Source of the DNA: Corticibacter populi
Lineage (GTDB): Bacteria > Pseudomonadota > Gammaproteobacteria > Burkholderiales > Burkholderiaceae_C
DNA: 64,000 nucleotides
Reading direction: 5' to 3'
NCBI RefSeq assembly: GCF_004217315.1
Contig: NZ_SGWR01000003.1
Span: 310,001 to 374,000, forward strand
Part shown: positions 43,418 to 52,846 of the stretch, piece by piece
Numbering within the stretch: the stretch's first letter is position 1
How the letters are laid out: every line of letters begins with the position of its first letter
Made by a program: the position numbers and the translations under genes
The notes under the pieces: model-generated
Told to the model about the DNA's origin: nothing
Seen by the model: the letters and a program-made list of their open reading frames with translations, nothing else
Databases searched by the model: none

Positions 43418-44792
43418 GCGAGATCGCCAGCACCAAGGCCCGCAAGCGTTGCGCCGTCTACTGCCGGGTGTCCTCGGATGAACGGCTTGACCAGGAGTTC
43501 AACTCTATCGACGCCCAGAAGGAGGCTGGCCACGCCTACGTCGCCAGCCAGCGATCCGAGGGTTAGATTCCGGTGGCTGACGACTACGACGACCCTGGCT
43601 TCTCCGGCGGCAACACGGATCGGCCCGGTCTGAAACGCCTAATGGCGGACATCGAGCGCGGCCAGATCGACATCGTGGTGGTCTACAAGATCGACCGCCT
43701 GACGCGTAGCTTGGCCGACTTCTCCAAGATGGTCGAAGTGTTCGAACGCCACGGGGTGTCCTTGTGTCGGTCACCCAGCAGTTCAACACCACCACTTCGA
43801 TGGGTCGGTTGATGCTCAACGTCCTGCTGTCCTTCGCCCAGTTTGAGCGCGAGGTCACCGGCGAGCGCATCCGCGACAAGATCGCCGCCGCCAAGCGCAA
43901 GGGGATGTGGATGGGCGGGGTCCCGCCCCTGGGCTACGACGTCGACAACCGCCTGCTGGTCATCAATGAAACCGAGGCGGCGGTGGTGCGCAGCATCTTC
44001 GAGGAGATGCTGACCATCGGCTCTCCGACGCAGATCGCCGTCAATCTGACCGCCGACGGCATCACGACCAAGGCCTGGACGACGCAGGAGGGCCAGACCC
44101 GCAGCGGCACGCGCATTGACAAGAAGTACCTGCACAAGCTGCTGCGCAACCGCATCTACCTGGGGGAGTTGTCGCACAAGGGGAACTGGTACCCCGGCGC
44201 TCACCCGCCGATCATCGACCGTGAACTGTGGGACAAGGTTCACGCGGTGCTGGCCAGGGATGGGCACGCCCGGTCGGTGGAAACCAAGATCCGATCGCGC
44301 ACCGACGCTTTGCTGCGCGGCCTGCTGTACGCCCCCTCGGGGGAACGGATGTACCCGACCTACTCGCGCAAGAACGGGCGCAAGTACCACTACTACGTGT
44401 CCAAGTCGGAAAGCCGTTTCGGCGCACCGGGCAAGAGCTATGAACGCCTGCCGGCACCGGAGATTGAGGCGGCAGTGGTGGCCCAGATCCGCACGGTACT
44501 GACCAGCCCGGAGTCCATCGCATCGGTGGTGCGCCACATCCAGCGCAACGGGGGACAAGTCGATGAAGCCACCACGGTGATGGCGATGGGACGGCTCAAC
44601 GACGTGTGGGATCAGTTGTTCCCGGTCGAGCGCCACCGCATCGCCAACCTGATGATCGAGCGCGTCGATCTCGTCCACGTTGGCGAGGTGCAGGGCATCA
44701 AGGTGAAGTGGCGGGAGTTGGGCTGGGACGCCCTGATCGGTGAGTTCGCCCCGAGAGGCATCGGCGCGGAACTGGTGGAGGTTGAGGCCTGA
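43414..44792 (+). pseudogene. Large serine recombinase, interrupted by a stop codon and a frameshift
   Basis: The N-terminal resolvase domain starts with CAVYCRVSSDERLDQEFNSI, which holds the catalytic serine. An in-frame TAG at 43564-43566 follows GSEG-like QRSEG, where a tryptophan codon is expected. The frame then continues through DDPGFSGGNTDRPGLKRLMA and the KIDRLTRS box, until one base is missing near 43763 (TCCTT, expected TCCTTC). After that shift the frame is open to 44792 through the recombinase domain, the zinc-ribbon-like region and the C-terminus. Two independent lesions suggest true decay. The C-terminal part could still start at GTG 43764, but it would lack catalysis. Confidence 0.82.
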
Positions 44793-45163
44793 TGGACGAC
44801 ACCCTGGAAACCTTCGTGCCACTGACATTCCGCCGCCGGGGCGCGCGGCGCGTGGCCGCCGACGACCGCCTCGTCCACGATGTGACGCTGCTGGAGGGGG
44901 TGGCACGCGGTTTCTACTGGCAGCACCTCGTGGACACCGGCGAGATGAAGAGTGGCTCGGAGATCGCCCGGGCCGAAGGCTTACACCCCTCGGTCACCAA
45001 CGAACTGATGCGCCTTAGCCTGCTCGCACCCGACATCCTCGAAATGCTGATGAATGGGCGGCAGCCGCGCCGGATGAACCTTATCTGGTTCCAACGCAAC
45101 CCGCTGCCGGTGGATTGGGAGGCGCAACGCCAGATCGTGAAGCGCTTTGAGGAGGACGCATGA
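44792..45163 (+). CDS. Small HTH-like protein A following the serine recombinase
   Basis: 123 residues. Opens LETFVPLTFRRRGARRVAAD, then has a helix-turn-helix-like segment (SGSEIARAEGLHPSVTNELM) followed by RLSLLAPDILEMLM. The start overlaps the recombinase stop by one base and the stop overlaps the next gene (ATGA). It is clearly related to the next protein. Such proteins follow DUF2924-linked recombinases and may be directionality or target-choice factors; this is inference. Confidence 0.6.
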   Translation: MDDTLETFVPLTFRRRGARRVAADDRLVHDVTLLEGVARGFYWQHLVDTGEMKSGSEIARAEGLHPSVTNELMRLSLLAPDILEMLMNGRQPRRMNLIWFQRNPLPVDWEAQRQIVKRFEEDA

Positions 45164-45633
45164 GCAAGAAGCACCGTGGCCGGTTCAAGGGTGATCCGGT
45201 CACTTATCAACTGCCGAGCCCGGCAGGCGGCGTGCAGCTTGAAACCTTCGTTCCCTGGACATTGGTGAAGCGGGGGTTGAAGAAGCAGGTCATAACGCCC
45301 TTGGACGCGCCGCAGGAATTCCTGTCCGAGGCCACCCGAGAGCGCGAGGTGCGGTCGGCTGCGCAGGACACCGCGTTGATGCGGGCGCTCGGACTGGCGC
45401 ACCACTGGCAACGCCTGCTGGACGAGCAGCGGGCGGCGTCGGTGGCCGAGATTGCCGAGGCCGAAGGCATGGACGTGACGCAGGTGCGCCGGGTCATGCG
45501 GTTGACACTCCTGGCCCCGGAGGTCGTGGAACGGCTGGCGGGTTCGCCTGACGCCGTGCTGGAGAAGGTGATGCGCCGCCCCTGGCCCAACGCGTGGGGC
45601 GACCAGATGCGGGTGCTCGCGCCACCCGGGTGA
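45160..45633 (+). CDS. Small HTH-like protein B, paralogue of the preceding gene
   Basis: 157 residues. Shares with its neighbour the LETFVPWTLVKRGLKKQV opening and the SVAEIAEAEGMDVTQVRRVM HTH, followed by RLTLLAPEVVERL. It carries an additional 30-residue N-terminal part (KKHRGRFKGDPVTYQLPSPA). The tandem pair probably arose by duplication. It is the last gene before the right attachment site and has its own terminator. Confidence 0.6.
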   Translation: MSKKHRGRFKGDPVTYQLPSPAGGVQLETFVPWTLVKRGLKKQVITPLDAPQEFLSEATREREVRSAAQDTALMRALGLAHHWQRLLDEQRAASVAEIAEAEGMDVTQVRRVMRLTLLAPEVVERLAGSPDAVLEKVMRRPWPNAWGDQMRVLAPPG

Positions 45634-45655
45634 GCGCGTCGCGCCCAGCGCCAGC

Positions 45656-45678
45656 AACCGCCTGTGGGCGGTTTTTTT
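45656..45678 (+). terminator. Rho-independent terminator after the recombinase module
   Basis: AACCGCC and GGCGGTT form a 7-bp stem with a four-base loop, followed by a T run to about 45678. It lies 23 bases after the last gene of the plus-strand module. Confidence 0.85.
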
Positions 45679-45903
45679 GTGCCCGCGCAGCGCTCGGTCG
45701 CCACCGCTACAGGAGTTGCCAACCACAACCGACCGCCTCTAAACCCGCGCCAGCAAAGGAAGTGGCCTCGAGAACGCTCGCGTGGCCACCAGAGAAAACG
45801 GAGAACAGAGAGGCGTCAGCGAGGGCGAAAACGCCGACTTCGCAGGGGTGGCGCTCGCGAGACCAAGCCCGGGAGCCGCACCAACGCTGGGGGAATGGGC
45901 AAA

Positions 45904-45934
45904 AAAAATCCCAACCGATAAGGGTTGGGATTTT
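45904..45934 (-). terminator. Terminator of ssrA
   Basis: AAAATCCCAACC at 45904-45915 pairs with GGTTGGGATTTT at 45922-45933, and the A run on the plus strand becomes the T run for minus-strand transcription. It begins six bases after the CCA end of ssrA. Confidence 0.88.
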
Positions 45935-45939
45935 AGGTA

Positions 45940-45973
45940 TTGGTGGAGCTGGCGGGAGTTGAACCCGCGTCCG
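45940..45973 (-). repeat. ssrA 3' end; putative right attachment site of the island
   Basis: Same orientation as, and 28 of 34 identical to, the fragment at 26242-26275. Together they form imperfect direct repeats framing the island. Confidence 0.65.
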
Positions 45974-46318
45974 CAAGCCTTTGCCAGGCAGTTCTACATG
46001 CTTAGTGGTCTGTTTTGATCTCGCCCTTGATGCCGCGCAGCCACACGCTGCATCGAAGGCCAGCACCCTTGGATCTCATTGGCGGTCAAGATGCCCGACA
46101 GCCAACCAGCTAATGTGAATTAACTTGCAGCTTCATGACCTTGCGGCCTTGTTGCCCAGCCCATTAGCGTGCTGTTGCAAGTCTCACCGGGTTTAAGCGG
46201 CGAGTGCGAAACGATCGTCGTTTGCAGTTAGTTTTTCGAACCGAGATTTACGAGCGTGATTCAAGCTCGGCATGCGCCACTCCAGATCCGTACCCACGTC
46301 GAAACCAGGACAGCCCCA
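45940..46318 (-). ncRNA. ssrA: tmRNA (transfer-messenger RNA)
   Basis: 379 bases on the minus strand. The 5' end (GGGGCTGTCCTGGTTTCGAC, from 46318) and the 3' end (CGGGTTCAACTCCCGCCAGC then TCCACCA) give the tRNA-like domain with encoded CCA and the TTCAACT T loop. The tag frame at 46193-46225 reads ANDDRFALAA then TAA, a typical betaproteobacterial degradation tag. It rescues stalled ribosomes together with SmpB. The gene is intact despite serving as an integration target, because the inserted element supplies or restores its 3' end. Confidence 0.95.
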
Positions 46319-46331
46319 AAGATTGAACATT

Positions 46332-47006
46332 CTATTCGATTCCCAACAATCGGGATAGTTCCAGCGGTGATTGAATGCGCCAGTCGGCTGGCCAAGTGCC
46401 GACATCCTCGTCGGTGGCAATGTATCCGTACAGTGCGGCCACGGTTCCCATGCCGGCGCTCCGACCGGCCTGCATGTCGCGCCGGTCGTCACCCACGTAG
46501 ATACAGTGCTCCGGCGCGATTCCCAAGCGACGGGCGGCTTCCAGCAGGGGTTCGGGATGCGGTTTGGCGTGGGCGGTGGTGTCGCCGCCGACCAGGGCGC
46601 CGCAACCGGCAAAGGCCGGGGTCCGGGCGGCGATCGGCCTGGCAAAGCGTTCGATCTTGTTGGTGACGATGCCCCAGCGAATGCCTTGCGTCTCCAACTG
46701 TTGCAGCGTGGTGGCGACGCCATCGAACGGTTGCGTGGCGGAGCCGATGCAGGCTTCGTAGGTGTCGAAGAACTCCTCGCGCAAGGCCGGGAAGGTGGCG
46801 TCCTCGGGACGGACGCCCAAGCCGATGGGCAGCAGGCCGCGAGCGCCGCTGCCGACGAACGGCCGGTATTCGGAGATGGGCAGTGCGGCTTGACCACGTG
46901 CCTGACGCATGCGGTTGACCGCCAGGGCCAGTTCGGCCGCGCTGTCGATGAGGGTGCCGTCGAGGTCGAACAGAACCGCCCGGGGTGGCCAGAAAGGAGG
47001 CTTCAT
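46332..47006 (-). CDS. gph: Phosphoglycolate phosphatase (HAD family)
   Basis: 224 residues. HAD motif I is LFDLDGTLIDS with the nucleophile Asp near residue 14, motif II is GIVTNK, and motif III/IV is YVGDDRRDMQAGRSAGM. It removes phosphate from 2-phosphoglycolate formed in DNA repair. Its start overlaps the ubiG stop by four bases, a ubiG-gph pair common in beta- and gammaproteobacteria. The substrate is assigned by family and context. Confidence 0.88.
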   Translation of the reverse strand: MKPPFWPPRAVLFDLDGTLIDSAAELALAVNRMRQARGQAALPISEYRPFVGSGARGLLPIGLGVRPEDATFPALREEFFDTYEACIGSATQPFDGVATTLQQLETQGIRWGIVTNKIERFARPIAARTPAFAGCGALVGGDTTAHAKPHPEPLLEAARRLGIAPEHCIYVGDDRRDMQAGRSAGMGTVAALYGYIATDEDVGTWPADWRIQSPLELSRLLGIE

Positions 47007-47713
47007 GGTCTGCGCGCGGCCAGCATGTAGTTGACGTCGGTATTGGCGCTGAGCCAGTAGCGTCGGCTGATGGGGTTGTAGTGCAGGCCGCGGCTGTCCT
47101 GTAGTTCCAGCCCCGCGTCGCGGATGAAGTGGGCCAGTTCGCTGGGGGTGATGAACTTGGCGAACTCATGGGTTCCGCGAGGCAACATGCGCAGCATGTA
47201 CTCGGCGCCAACGATGGCCAGCAGCCAGGATTTCGGATTGCGGTTGATGGTCGAGAAGAACACCCAGCCGCCGGGGCGCACCAGGCGCTGGCAAGCCTGC
47301 ACGACCGAGGCAGGGTCAGGCACGTGCTCGAGCATCTCCATGCAGGTCACCACGTCGAAACTGGCGGGCTGCTCGCTGGCCAGCGCCTCGACGCTGATGG
47401 CACGGTAGCCGATGTTCGGGGTCTGGGCTTCCAGTGCGTGCAGCTGCGCGACCTTGAGCGACTTCTCGGCCAGGTCAATGCCGAGCACCTGCGCGGTACC
47501 CTTGCGGGCCATGGCGTCAGCCAGGATGCCACCGCCGCAGCCGACGTCCACCACCTTCTTGCCCAGCAGCCCGCAGTGTTGGTCGACCCACTCCAGACGC
47601 AGTGGATTGATCTCGTGCAGCGGGCGAAACTCGCTGTTCCTGTCCCACCACTTGTGGGCTAGGTCGGAGAACTTCTTGAGTTCGGCGTGGTCGGCGTTGA
47701 GTTTGTCGTTCAT
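47003..47713 (-). CDS. ubiG: Ubiquinone biosynthesis O-methyltransferase UbiG
   Basis: 236 residues. SAM-binding motif VVDVGCGGGILADAMARKG near residue 60, preceded by WWDRNSEFRPLHEINPLRL, which is diagnostic for UbiG. It performs both O-methylations in ubiquinone synthesis. Transcribed ahead of gph on the minus strand with a four-base overlap. Confidence 0.93.
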   Translation of the reverse strand: MNDKLNADHAELKKFSDLAHKWWDRNSEFRPLHEINPLRLEWVDQHCGLLGKKVVDVGCGGGILADAMARKGTAQVLGIDLAEKSLKVAQLHALEAQTPNIGYRAISVEALASEQPASFDVVTCMEMLEHVPDPASVVQACQRLVRPGGWVFFSTINRNPKSWLLAIVGAEYMLRMLPRGTHEFAKFITPSELAHFIRDAGLELQDSRGLHYNPISRRYWLSANTDVNYMLAARRP

Positions 47714-47759
47714 GGAGGGATTATGGCAAGAGCCGCCCGTAGGTCATGGCGAAGGCAAC

Positions 47760-47783
47760 AAAAAAGCCCCTCGAGAGGGGCTT
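47760..47783 (-). terminator. Terminator of the ompA-family gene
   Basis: AAAGCCCCTC and GAGGGGCTTT form a perfect 10-bp stem, with an A run on the plus strand that becomes the T run for the minus-strand gene ending at 47819. Confidence 0.85.
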
Positions 47784-47818
47784 TGTGCAGATGGCTCCGG
47801 ATGGAGCCGAGCAATCGA

Positions 47819-48460
47819 TCAGCGCTTGGCGGTGCCAACCACTTCGATTTCCACGCGACGGTTTTGCGCGCGGCCTGCACGAGTGGCGTTCGAAGCGACG
47901 GGCTCGAGTTCGCCCTTGCCTTCGGTGTAGATACGGTTCTGGTCGATGCCCTTGTTGACCAGATAGGCCTTGACGGCCTGAGCACGACGCTCGGACAGGC
48001 CTTGGTTGTAGGCTTCAGGACCGGTGGAGTCGGTATGGCCGACGGCGATGATGACTTCCAGGTCGATGTTCTGGACGCGGCTGGCCAGTTCGTCCAGCTT
48101 GGCGCGGCCTTCGGGCTTCAGCACAGCCTTGTCGAAGTCGAAGAATGCGTCGGCGGAGAAGGTTTCCTTGGTCGGGACGACAGGAGGTGCTTCGGGGACG
48201 ACGGCAGCAGGCGGGGCCGGAGGAGCGACTTCGGCAACCTTTTGCAGGGCGCCGTCGCAGTTTTCGGCTGCAGTGGCAGGCGTCCAGGTGGCATTGCGCC
48301 AGCACAGTTCGTTGGTGCCGTTCTTCCAGACCAGCTCGCTGGTGCCGTTTTGCCAGTTGTCGATCTTGTTGCCACCGTCGGCAGCCTTGATTTGAGCGCT
48401 AGCGGCTGTTGCGAGTGCAGCAGAGGCAAACAAAACCGCCACTTTGTTGAGTTTCTTCAT
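47819..48460 (-). CDS. OmpA-family outer-membrane protein with peptidoglycan-binding domain
   Basis: 213 residues, starting at 48460 behind a GAGGAGA ribosome-binding site. A signal peptide (KKLNKVAVLFASAALATAAS) is followed by about 40 residues with repeated W-x-NGT-x-EL units (WQNGTSELVW, WKNGTNELCW), a short Pro/Val-rich hinge, and an OmpA C-terminal domain (TFSADAFFDFDKAVLKPEG and GHTDSTGPEAYNQGLSERRA). There is no room for an eight-stranded barrel, so it is a short OmpA-like protein typical of Burkholderiales. It tethers the outer membrane to peptidoglycan. Confidence 0.88.
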   Translation of the reverse strand: MKKLNKVAVLFASAALATAASAQIKAADGGNKIDNWQNGTSELVWKNGTNELCWRNATWTPATAAENCDGALQKVAEVAPPAPPAAVVPEAPPVVPTKETFSADAFFDFDKAVLKPEGRAKLDELASRVQNIDLEVIIAVGHTDSTGPEAYNQGLSERRAQAVKAYLVNKGIDQNRIYTEGKGELEPVASNATRAGRAQNRRVEIEVVGTAKR

Positions 48461-48707
48461 GGTTCTCCTCTTTGGGGAAAAGGGCCGCAGCCGCGCTGCG
48501 AAAAAAGGGACGCTATCAGTGACCATCACTAAAAACGCTGGACTCATTGTGCCATAGCGAATGGGCGGATTGCCACCGGAACCTTGTCGGACAGTTCCGC
48601 ATTGCGAGAATCTGGGGCCGGTTGTTGCTAGATAGCGACATCCTGCGGCAGCGATACAATGTGCGATTCCATCTTATGCATGCCCATTGAGCGGGGCCAT
48701 GAATGCC

Positions 48708-51398
48708 ATGACCGAATTCGCGAAAGAAACCCTGCCCGTCAGCCTCGAGGAGGAGATGCGCCGCAGCTACCTCGATTATGCGATGAGCGTGATCGTCGGG
48801 CGGGCGCTGCCGGATGCGCGTGATGGCCTCAAGCCCGTGCACCGGCGCGTGATGTACGGCATGCATGAGCAGAACAACGACTGGAACCGGCCGTTCCGCA
48901 AGAGCGCGCGTATCGTCGGTGACGTCATGGGTAAGTACCACCCGCATGGCGACAGTGCGATCTACGACACCATCGTGCGCATGGCGCAGCCGTTTTCGCT
49001 GCGTCACATGCTGGTCGATGGCCAAGGCAACTTCGGCTCGGTCGATGGCGACAACGCGGCGGCGATGCGCTATACCGAGGTGCGCCTCACGAAAATAGCG
49101 CATGAGCTGCTGGCCGACATCGACAAGGAAACAGTGGATTTCGGGCCGAACTACGACGGCTCCGAGCAGGAGCCGCTGGTGTTGCCAGCGCGCTTTCCGA
49201 ACTTGCTGGTCAATGGCTCGGCGGGCATCGCGGTGGGCATGGCCACCAATATCCCGCCGCACAACCTGACGGAGACCATCAACGCCTGCCTGCACCTGCT
49301 GCACAAGCCCGATGCGGACATCGACGAGCTGATGGAGTTCATCCCGGCGCCGGACTTTCCTACCGGCGGCATCATTTACGGCATGAACGGCGTCAAGGAT
49401 GGCTACCGCACCGGACGCGGTCGGGTGGTGATGCGCGCCAAGGTGCACTTCGAGGACATCGACCGGGGCCAGCGCCAGGCCATCATCGTTGATGAGCTGC
49501 CCTACCAGGTCAACAAGAAGACGCTGCAGGAGCGCATGGCCGAGCTGGTGCACGAGAAGAAGCTCGAAGGCATCAGCCACATCCAGGACGAATCGGACAA
49601 GTCCGGCATGCGCCTGGTGATCGAGCTCAAGCGCGGCGAAGTGGCCGAGGTGGTACTCAACAACCTCTACAAGCAGACGCAGCTGCAAGACACCTTTGGC
49701 GTCAACATGGTGGCGCTGATCGACGGCCAGCCGCGCCTGTGCAATCTGAAGGACCTGCTGGTGGTGTTCCTGCAGCACCGCCGCGAGGTGGTGACCCGCC
49801 GCACCATCTTCGAATTGCGCAAGGCCCGCGAGCGTGGCCACGTGCTCGAAGGCCTGGCGGTGGCGCTGGCCAACATCGACGAATTCATCCGCATCATTCG
49901 CGAATCGCCCACGCCGCCGGTTGCCAAGGCCGAGTTGATGGCGCGCAGCTGGGACAGCCAGATCGTGCGCCAGATGCTCACCCGCGCCCGCGAGGACGGC
50001 AGCGTGGTCAATGCCGACGACTACCGCCCCGAGACGCTGGGCAAGCAGTACGGCCTGGGCCACGACGGCCTCTACCGCCTCTCGGATACGCAGGCGACCG
50101 AGATCCTGGCCATGCGCCTCTCGCGCCTGACGGGGCTGGAGCAGGACAAGATCGTCTCCGAGTACAAGGACGTGATGACGCAGATCGAGGATCTGCTGGA
50201 CATCCTGGCGCGGCCTGCGCGCGTGGCCACCATCATCGGCGAGGAACTGACGGCCATCAAGACCGAATATGGCGACACCAAGCTGGGCGCGCGCCGCAGC
50301 GAGATCGAGTACAGCGCGCAGGATCTCTCCACCGAGGACCTGATCACGCCCACCGACATGGTCGTCACGCTCAGCCACACCGGCTACATCAAGAGCCAGC
50401 CCTTGAGCGAATACCGCTCGCAAAAGCGCGGCGGACGCGGCAAGCAGGCCACGGCGACCAAGGAAGACGACTGGATCGATCAGCTCTTCATCGCCAACAC
50501 GCACGACTACATCCTGTGTTTCTCCGATCGCGGCCGCCTGTACTGGCTCAAGGTCTGGGAAGTGCCGGCGGGCTCGCGCGGCTCGCGCGGACGCCCCATC
50601 GTCAACATGTTCCCGCTGGCCGAGGGCGAGAAGATCACCGTGGTGCTGCCGCTGACCGGCGAGGCCCGCACCTTTCCGCAGGACCAGTACATCTTCATGG
50701 CCACTGCCAAGGGCACGGTGAAGAAAACCGCGCTGAATGAATTCAGCAACCCGCGCAAGGCCGGCATCATCGCCGTCGGCCTGGATGATGGTGATTACCT
50801 GATCGGCGCGGCGCTGACCGACGGCAAGCACGACGTGATGCTGTTTGCCGACAATGGCAAGGCCGTGCGTTTCGACGAAAACGACGTGCGTCCGATGGGC
50901 CGCAACGCGCGTGGCGTGCGCGGCATGAACCTGGAAGACACGCAAAGCGTGATCGCCATGCTGGTGGCCGAGGCCGAGGGCGACCCGAGCAGCCAGAGCG
51001 TGCTCACCGCCACCGAGAACGGCTATGGCAAGCGCACGGCGATTGCCGAGTACACCCGCCACGGCCGCGGCACCAAGGGCATGATCGCCATCCAGCAGTC
51101 CGAGCGCAACGGCAAGGTGGTGGCCGCCACGCTGGTCAGCCCCGATGACGAGATCATGCTGATCACCGACACCGGTGTGCTGGTACGGACCCGCGTGGCC
51201 GAGATTCGCGAGCTTGGCCGTGCCACTCAGGGCGTGACGCTGATCGCGCTGGATGAAGGCGCCAAGCTGATCGGCCTGCAACGCATCGTCGAGAACGACG
51301 CGAATGGTGCCGCCGGTGAAGCCGACGTGGTTGGGGATGTCGCCGCTGCTCCCGAGGTGCCCGGCGCCGATGGTCCGGCGCCCGCGCAGGACGAGTGA
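48708..51398 (+). CDS. gyrA: DNA gyrase subunit A
   Basis: 896 residues from ATG 48708, where the conserved [12 protein letters not shown] begins; ATG 48699 is an alternative. GyrA breaks and rejoins DNA; the catalytic tyrosine lies in the [10 protein letters not shown] segment. The quinolone-resistance region reads [20 protein letters not shown], with the susceptible-type serine and aspartate (S83 and D87 in E. coli numbering). The six-bladed C-terminal domain carries the GyrA box as QKRGGRGKQ. The acidic, Ala-rich tail is normal for the group. Divergent from the ompA-family gene. Confidence 0.97.
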   Translation: MTEFAKETLPVSLEEEMRRSYLDYAMSVIVGRALPDARDGLKPVHRRVMYGMHEQNNDWNRPFRKSARIVGDVMGKYHPHGDSAIYDTIVRMAQPFSLRHMLVDGQGNFGSVDGDNAAAMRYTEVRLTKIAHELLADIDKETVDFGPNYDGSEQEPLVLPARFPNLLVNGSAGIAVGMATNIPPHNLTETINACLHLLHKPDADIDELMEFIPAPDFPTGGIIYGMNGVKDGYRTGRGRVVMRAKVHFEDIDRGQRQAIIVDELPYQVNKKTLQERMAELVHEKKLEGISHIQDESDKSGMRLVIELKRGEVAEVVLNNLYKQTQLQDTFGVNMVALIDGQPRLCNLKDLLVVFLQHRREVVTRRTIFELRKARERGHVLEGLAVALANIDEFIRIIRESPTPPVAKAELMARSWDSQIVRQMLTRAREDGSVVNADDYRPETLGKQYGLGHDGLYRLSDTQATEILAMRLSRLTGLEQDKIVSEYKDVMTQIEDLLDILARPARVATIIGEELTAIKTEYGDTKLGARRSEIEYSAQDLSTEDLITPTDMVVTLSHTGYIKSQPLSEYRSQKRGGRGKQATATKEDDWIDQLFIANTHDYILCFSDRGRLYWLKVWEVPAGSRGSRGRPIVNMFPLAEGEKITVVLPLTGEARTFPQDQYIFMATAKGTVKKTALNEFSNPRKAGIIAVGLDDGDYLIGAALTDGKHDVMLFADNGKAVRFDENDVRPMGRNARGVRGMNLEDTQSVIAMLVAEAEGDPSSQSVLTATENGYGKRTAIAEYTRHGRGTKGMIAIQQSERNGKVVAATLVSPDDEIMLITDTGVLVRTRVAEIRELGRATQGVTLIALDEGAKLIGLQRIVENDANGAAGEADVVGDVAAAPEVPGADGPAPAQDE

Positions 51399-51414
51399 TC
51401 GGACAGGGGGGGGC

Positions 51415-52038
51415 ATGCACGTACCAGCGAAGTTCGATGAGTCCGAGGTGGATGTGCTCCACCAGTTGATGCGTGCGCAGCCTTTGGCGACCTTGGTGAC
51501 GCTGTCGCCGGGCGGTATCGAGGCCAACCATATTCCGCTGCACCTGTCGCAGGAGGGAGATGGGTCGGGCGTTCTGCGCGGCCATGTGGCCAAGGCGAAC
51601 CCGCTCTGGCACGAGCATCCGCAAGAAGCCGAGGTGCTGGCCATTTTTCATGGCCCACAGGCCTACATCACGCCGTCCTGGTATCCAACCAAGGCCGTGC
51701 CGACGTGGAACTATGCCGTGGCGCACGCTTATGGCCCGCTGCGCACCATCCACGATCCGGCCTGGTTGTTGCAGCAGCTGGAGTCGTTGACCGACCACAG
51801 TGAAACCGCCTTCGCCGAGCGCTGGCAGGTGGCCGATGCGCCGCAGGACTACGTTGAAAAGCAGTTGCGGGCGATCGTTGGTATCGAAATTCCGATCCGT
51901 CGATTGATCGGCAAATACAAAGTCAGCCAGAACCAGCCGGAGAAGAACCAGGCGGGCGTCTACCAAGGGTTGCGGGCGACCGGGCAGGCCGCTGCCCAGG
52001 ACATGGCGGCATTGGTTCAAAGCAAGGGAGCGTTCTGA
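51415..52038 (+). CDS. PaiB-like FMN-binding protein (negative transcriptional regulator family)
   Basis: 207 residues, starting at 51415, 16 bases after gyrA behind a G-rich ribosome-binding site. The split-barrel flavin-binding fold is shown by AQPLATLVTLSPGGIEANHI, IFHGPQAYITPSWYPTK and TWNYAVAHAYG. Family members are named after Bacillus PaiB, but their biochemical role is unclear. It ends two bases before the hydrolase gene, so the two are co-transcribed. Confidence 0.87.
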   Translation: MHVPAKFDESEVDVLHQLMRAQPLATLVTLSPGGIEANHIPLHLSQEGDGSGVLRGHVAKANPLWHEHPQEAEVLAIFHGPQAYITPSWYPTKAVPTWNYAVAHAYGPLRTIHDPAWLLQQLESLTDHSETAFAERWQVADAPQDYVEKQLRAIVGIEIPIRRLIGKYKVSQNQPEKNQAGVYQGLRATGQAAAQDMAALVQSKGAF

Positions 52039-52039
52039 C

Positions 52040-52837
52040 ATGCCATTCGACCTGAACCAGGGCCGCCATCTGGCGGTGGGCGACGCCCGGCTGTTCGTGG
52101 TGGAGGCCGGCAATCCTGCCGGTGCGCCGCTGTTGCTGTTGCATGGCGGGCTGGGCGGTGTGCAGGACTTCGATGCCATCATCGATGGCCTGCCGCAGTC
52201 ACTGCGGCTGATCGGGCTGGAGCTGCGCGGCCATGGCCGTTCCACCCGTGGCAGCGCGCCGCTGTGCTATGCGCAGTACCAGGCCGACGTGCTGGCCGTG
52301 CTGGACCAGATCGGCATTGTCAGTGCCGGCGTGCTGGGCTTCAGCGATGGCGGCATCGTCGGTTACCGACTTGCGGCGGCCTCACCCGAGCGTGTGCGCC
52401 TGCTGGTGACGCTGGGCTCGCAATGGCGCCTGCGCGGTGCCGATGACCCCTCCATTCCGCTGCTGCAAGGGCTGACGCGCGAGGGCTGGCAGTCCCTGTT
52501 TCCCGATGCCGTTGCCAGCTACGAGGCGCACAATCCAGAGCCTGATTTCGATGCGCTGCTCGCAGCCGTCAAGGCAGTTTGGCTGGACTGGTCCGATGCC
52601 GGCTATCCCGGTGAGACGGTGCGGCAGATCAGCGCGCCGACGCTGCTGGTGCGTGGCGATGCCGATCCCTTCCTGTCGCTGGACGAAGCGGTGGCCTTGC
52701 GCGCGCGCATCGCCGACAGCGGCTTTCTCAACATTCCATTCGTCGGCCATGCGGCCCACGACGAGGCGACGGCGGTGTTCCTGGCCGCCGTCAACGCTTT
52801 CCTGAACGATCCCGTCCGCCGTGCGGACGGCCATTGA
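52040..52837 (+). CDS. Alpha/beta-fold hydrolase
   Basis: 265 residues. LLLHGGLGG gives the oxyanion hole, the nucleophile elbow is GFSDGGIVGY with serine near residue 98, the acid lies in VRGDADPFLSL, and the histidine in FVGHAAHDE. The substrate cannot be told from sequence. It follows the PaiB-like gene by one base and precedes serC by nine. Confidence 0.85.
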   Translation: MPFDLNQGRHLAVGDARLFVVEAGNPAGAPLLLLHGGLGGVQDFDAIIDGLPQSLRLIGLELRGHGRSTRGSAPLCYAQYQADVLAVLDQIGIVSAGVLGFSDGGIVGYRLAAASPERVRLLVTLGSQWRLRGADDPSIPLLQGLTREGWQSLFPDAVASYEAHNPEPDFDALLAAVKAVWLDWSDAGYPGETVRQISAPTLLVRGDADPFLSLDEAVALRARIADSGFLNIPFVGHAAHDEATAVFLAAVNAFLNDPVRRADGH

Positions 52838-52846
52838 AACCTGACC

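Larger units (their letters stand above)
45634..45939. other. Non-coding gap between the recombinase module and ssrA
   Basis: Holds two terminators (45656-45678 and 45904-45934) and no convincing gene between them. The middle 200 bases show only short frames without ribosome-binding sites. By comparison with other ssrA islands this is where attP-flanking DNA lies. Confidence 0.5.

Noticed and set aside
48516-51644. 1042-codon open frame on the minus strand opposite gyrA
   Set aside because: It is the antisense shadow of gyrA in GC-rich DNA; it is rich in His, Arg and Ala, has no recognisable domain, and gyrA is beyond doubt.
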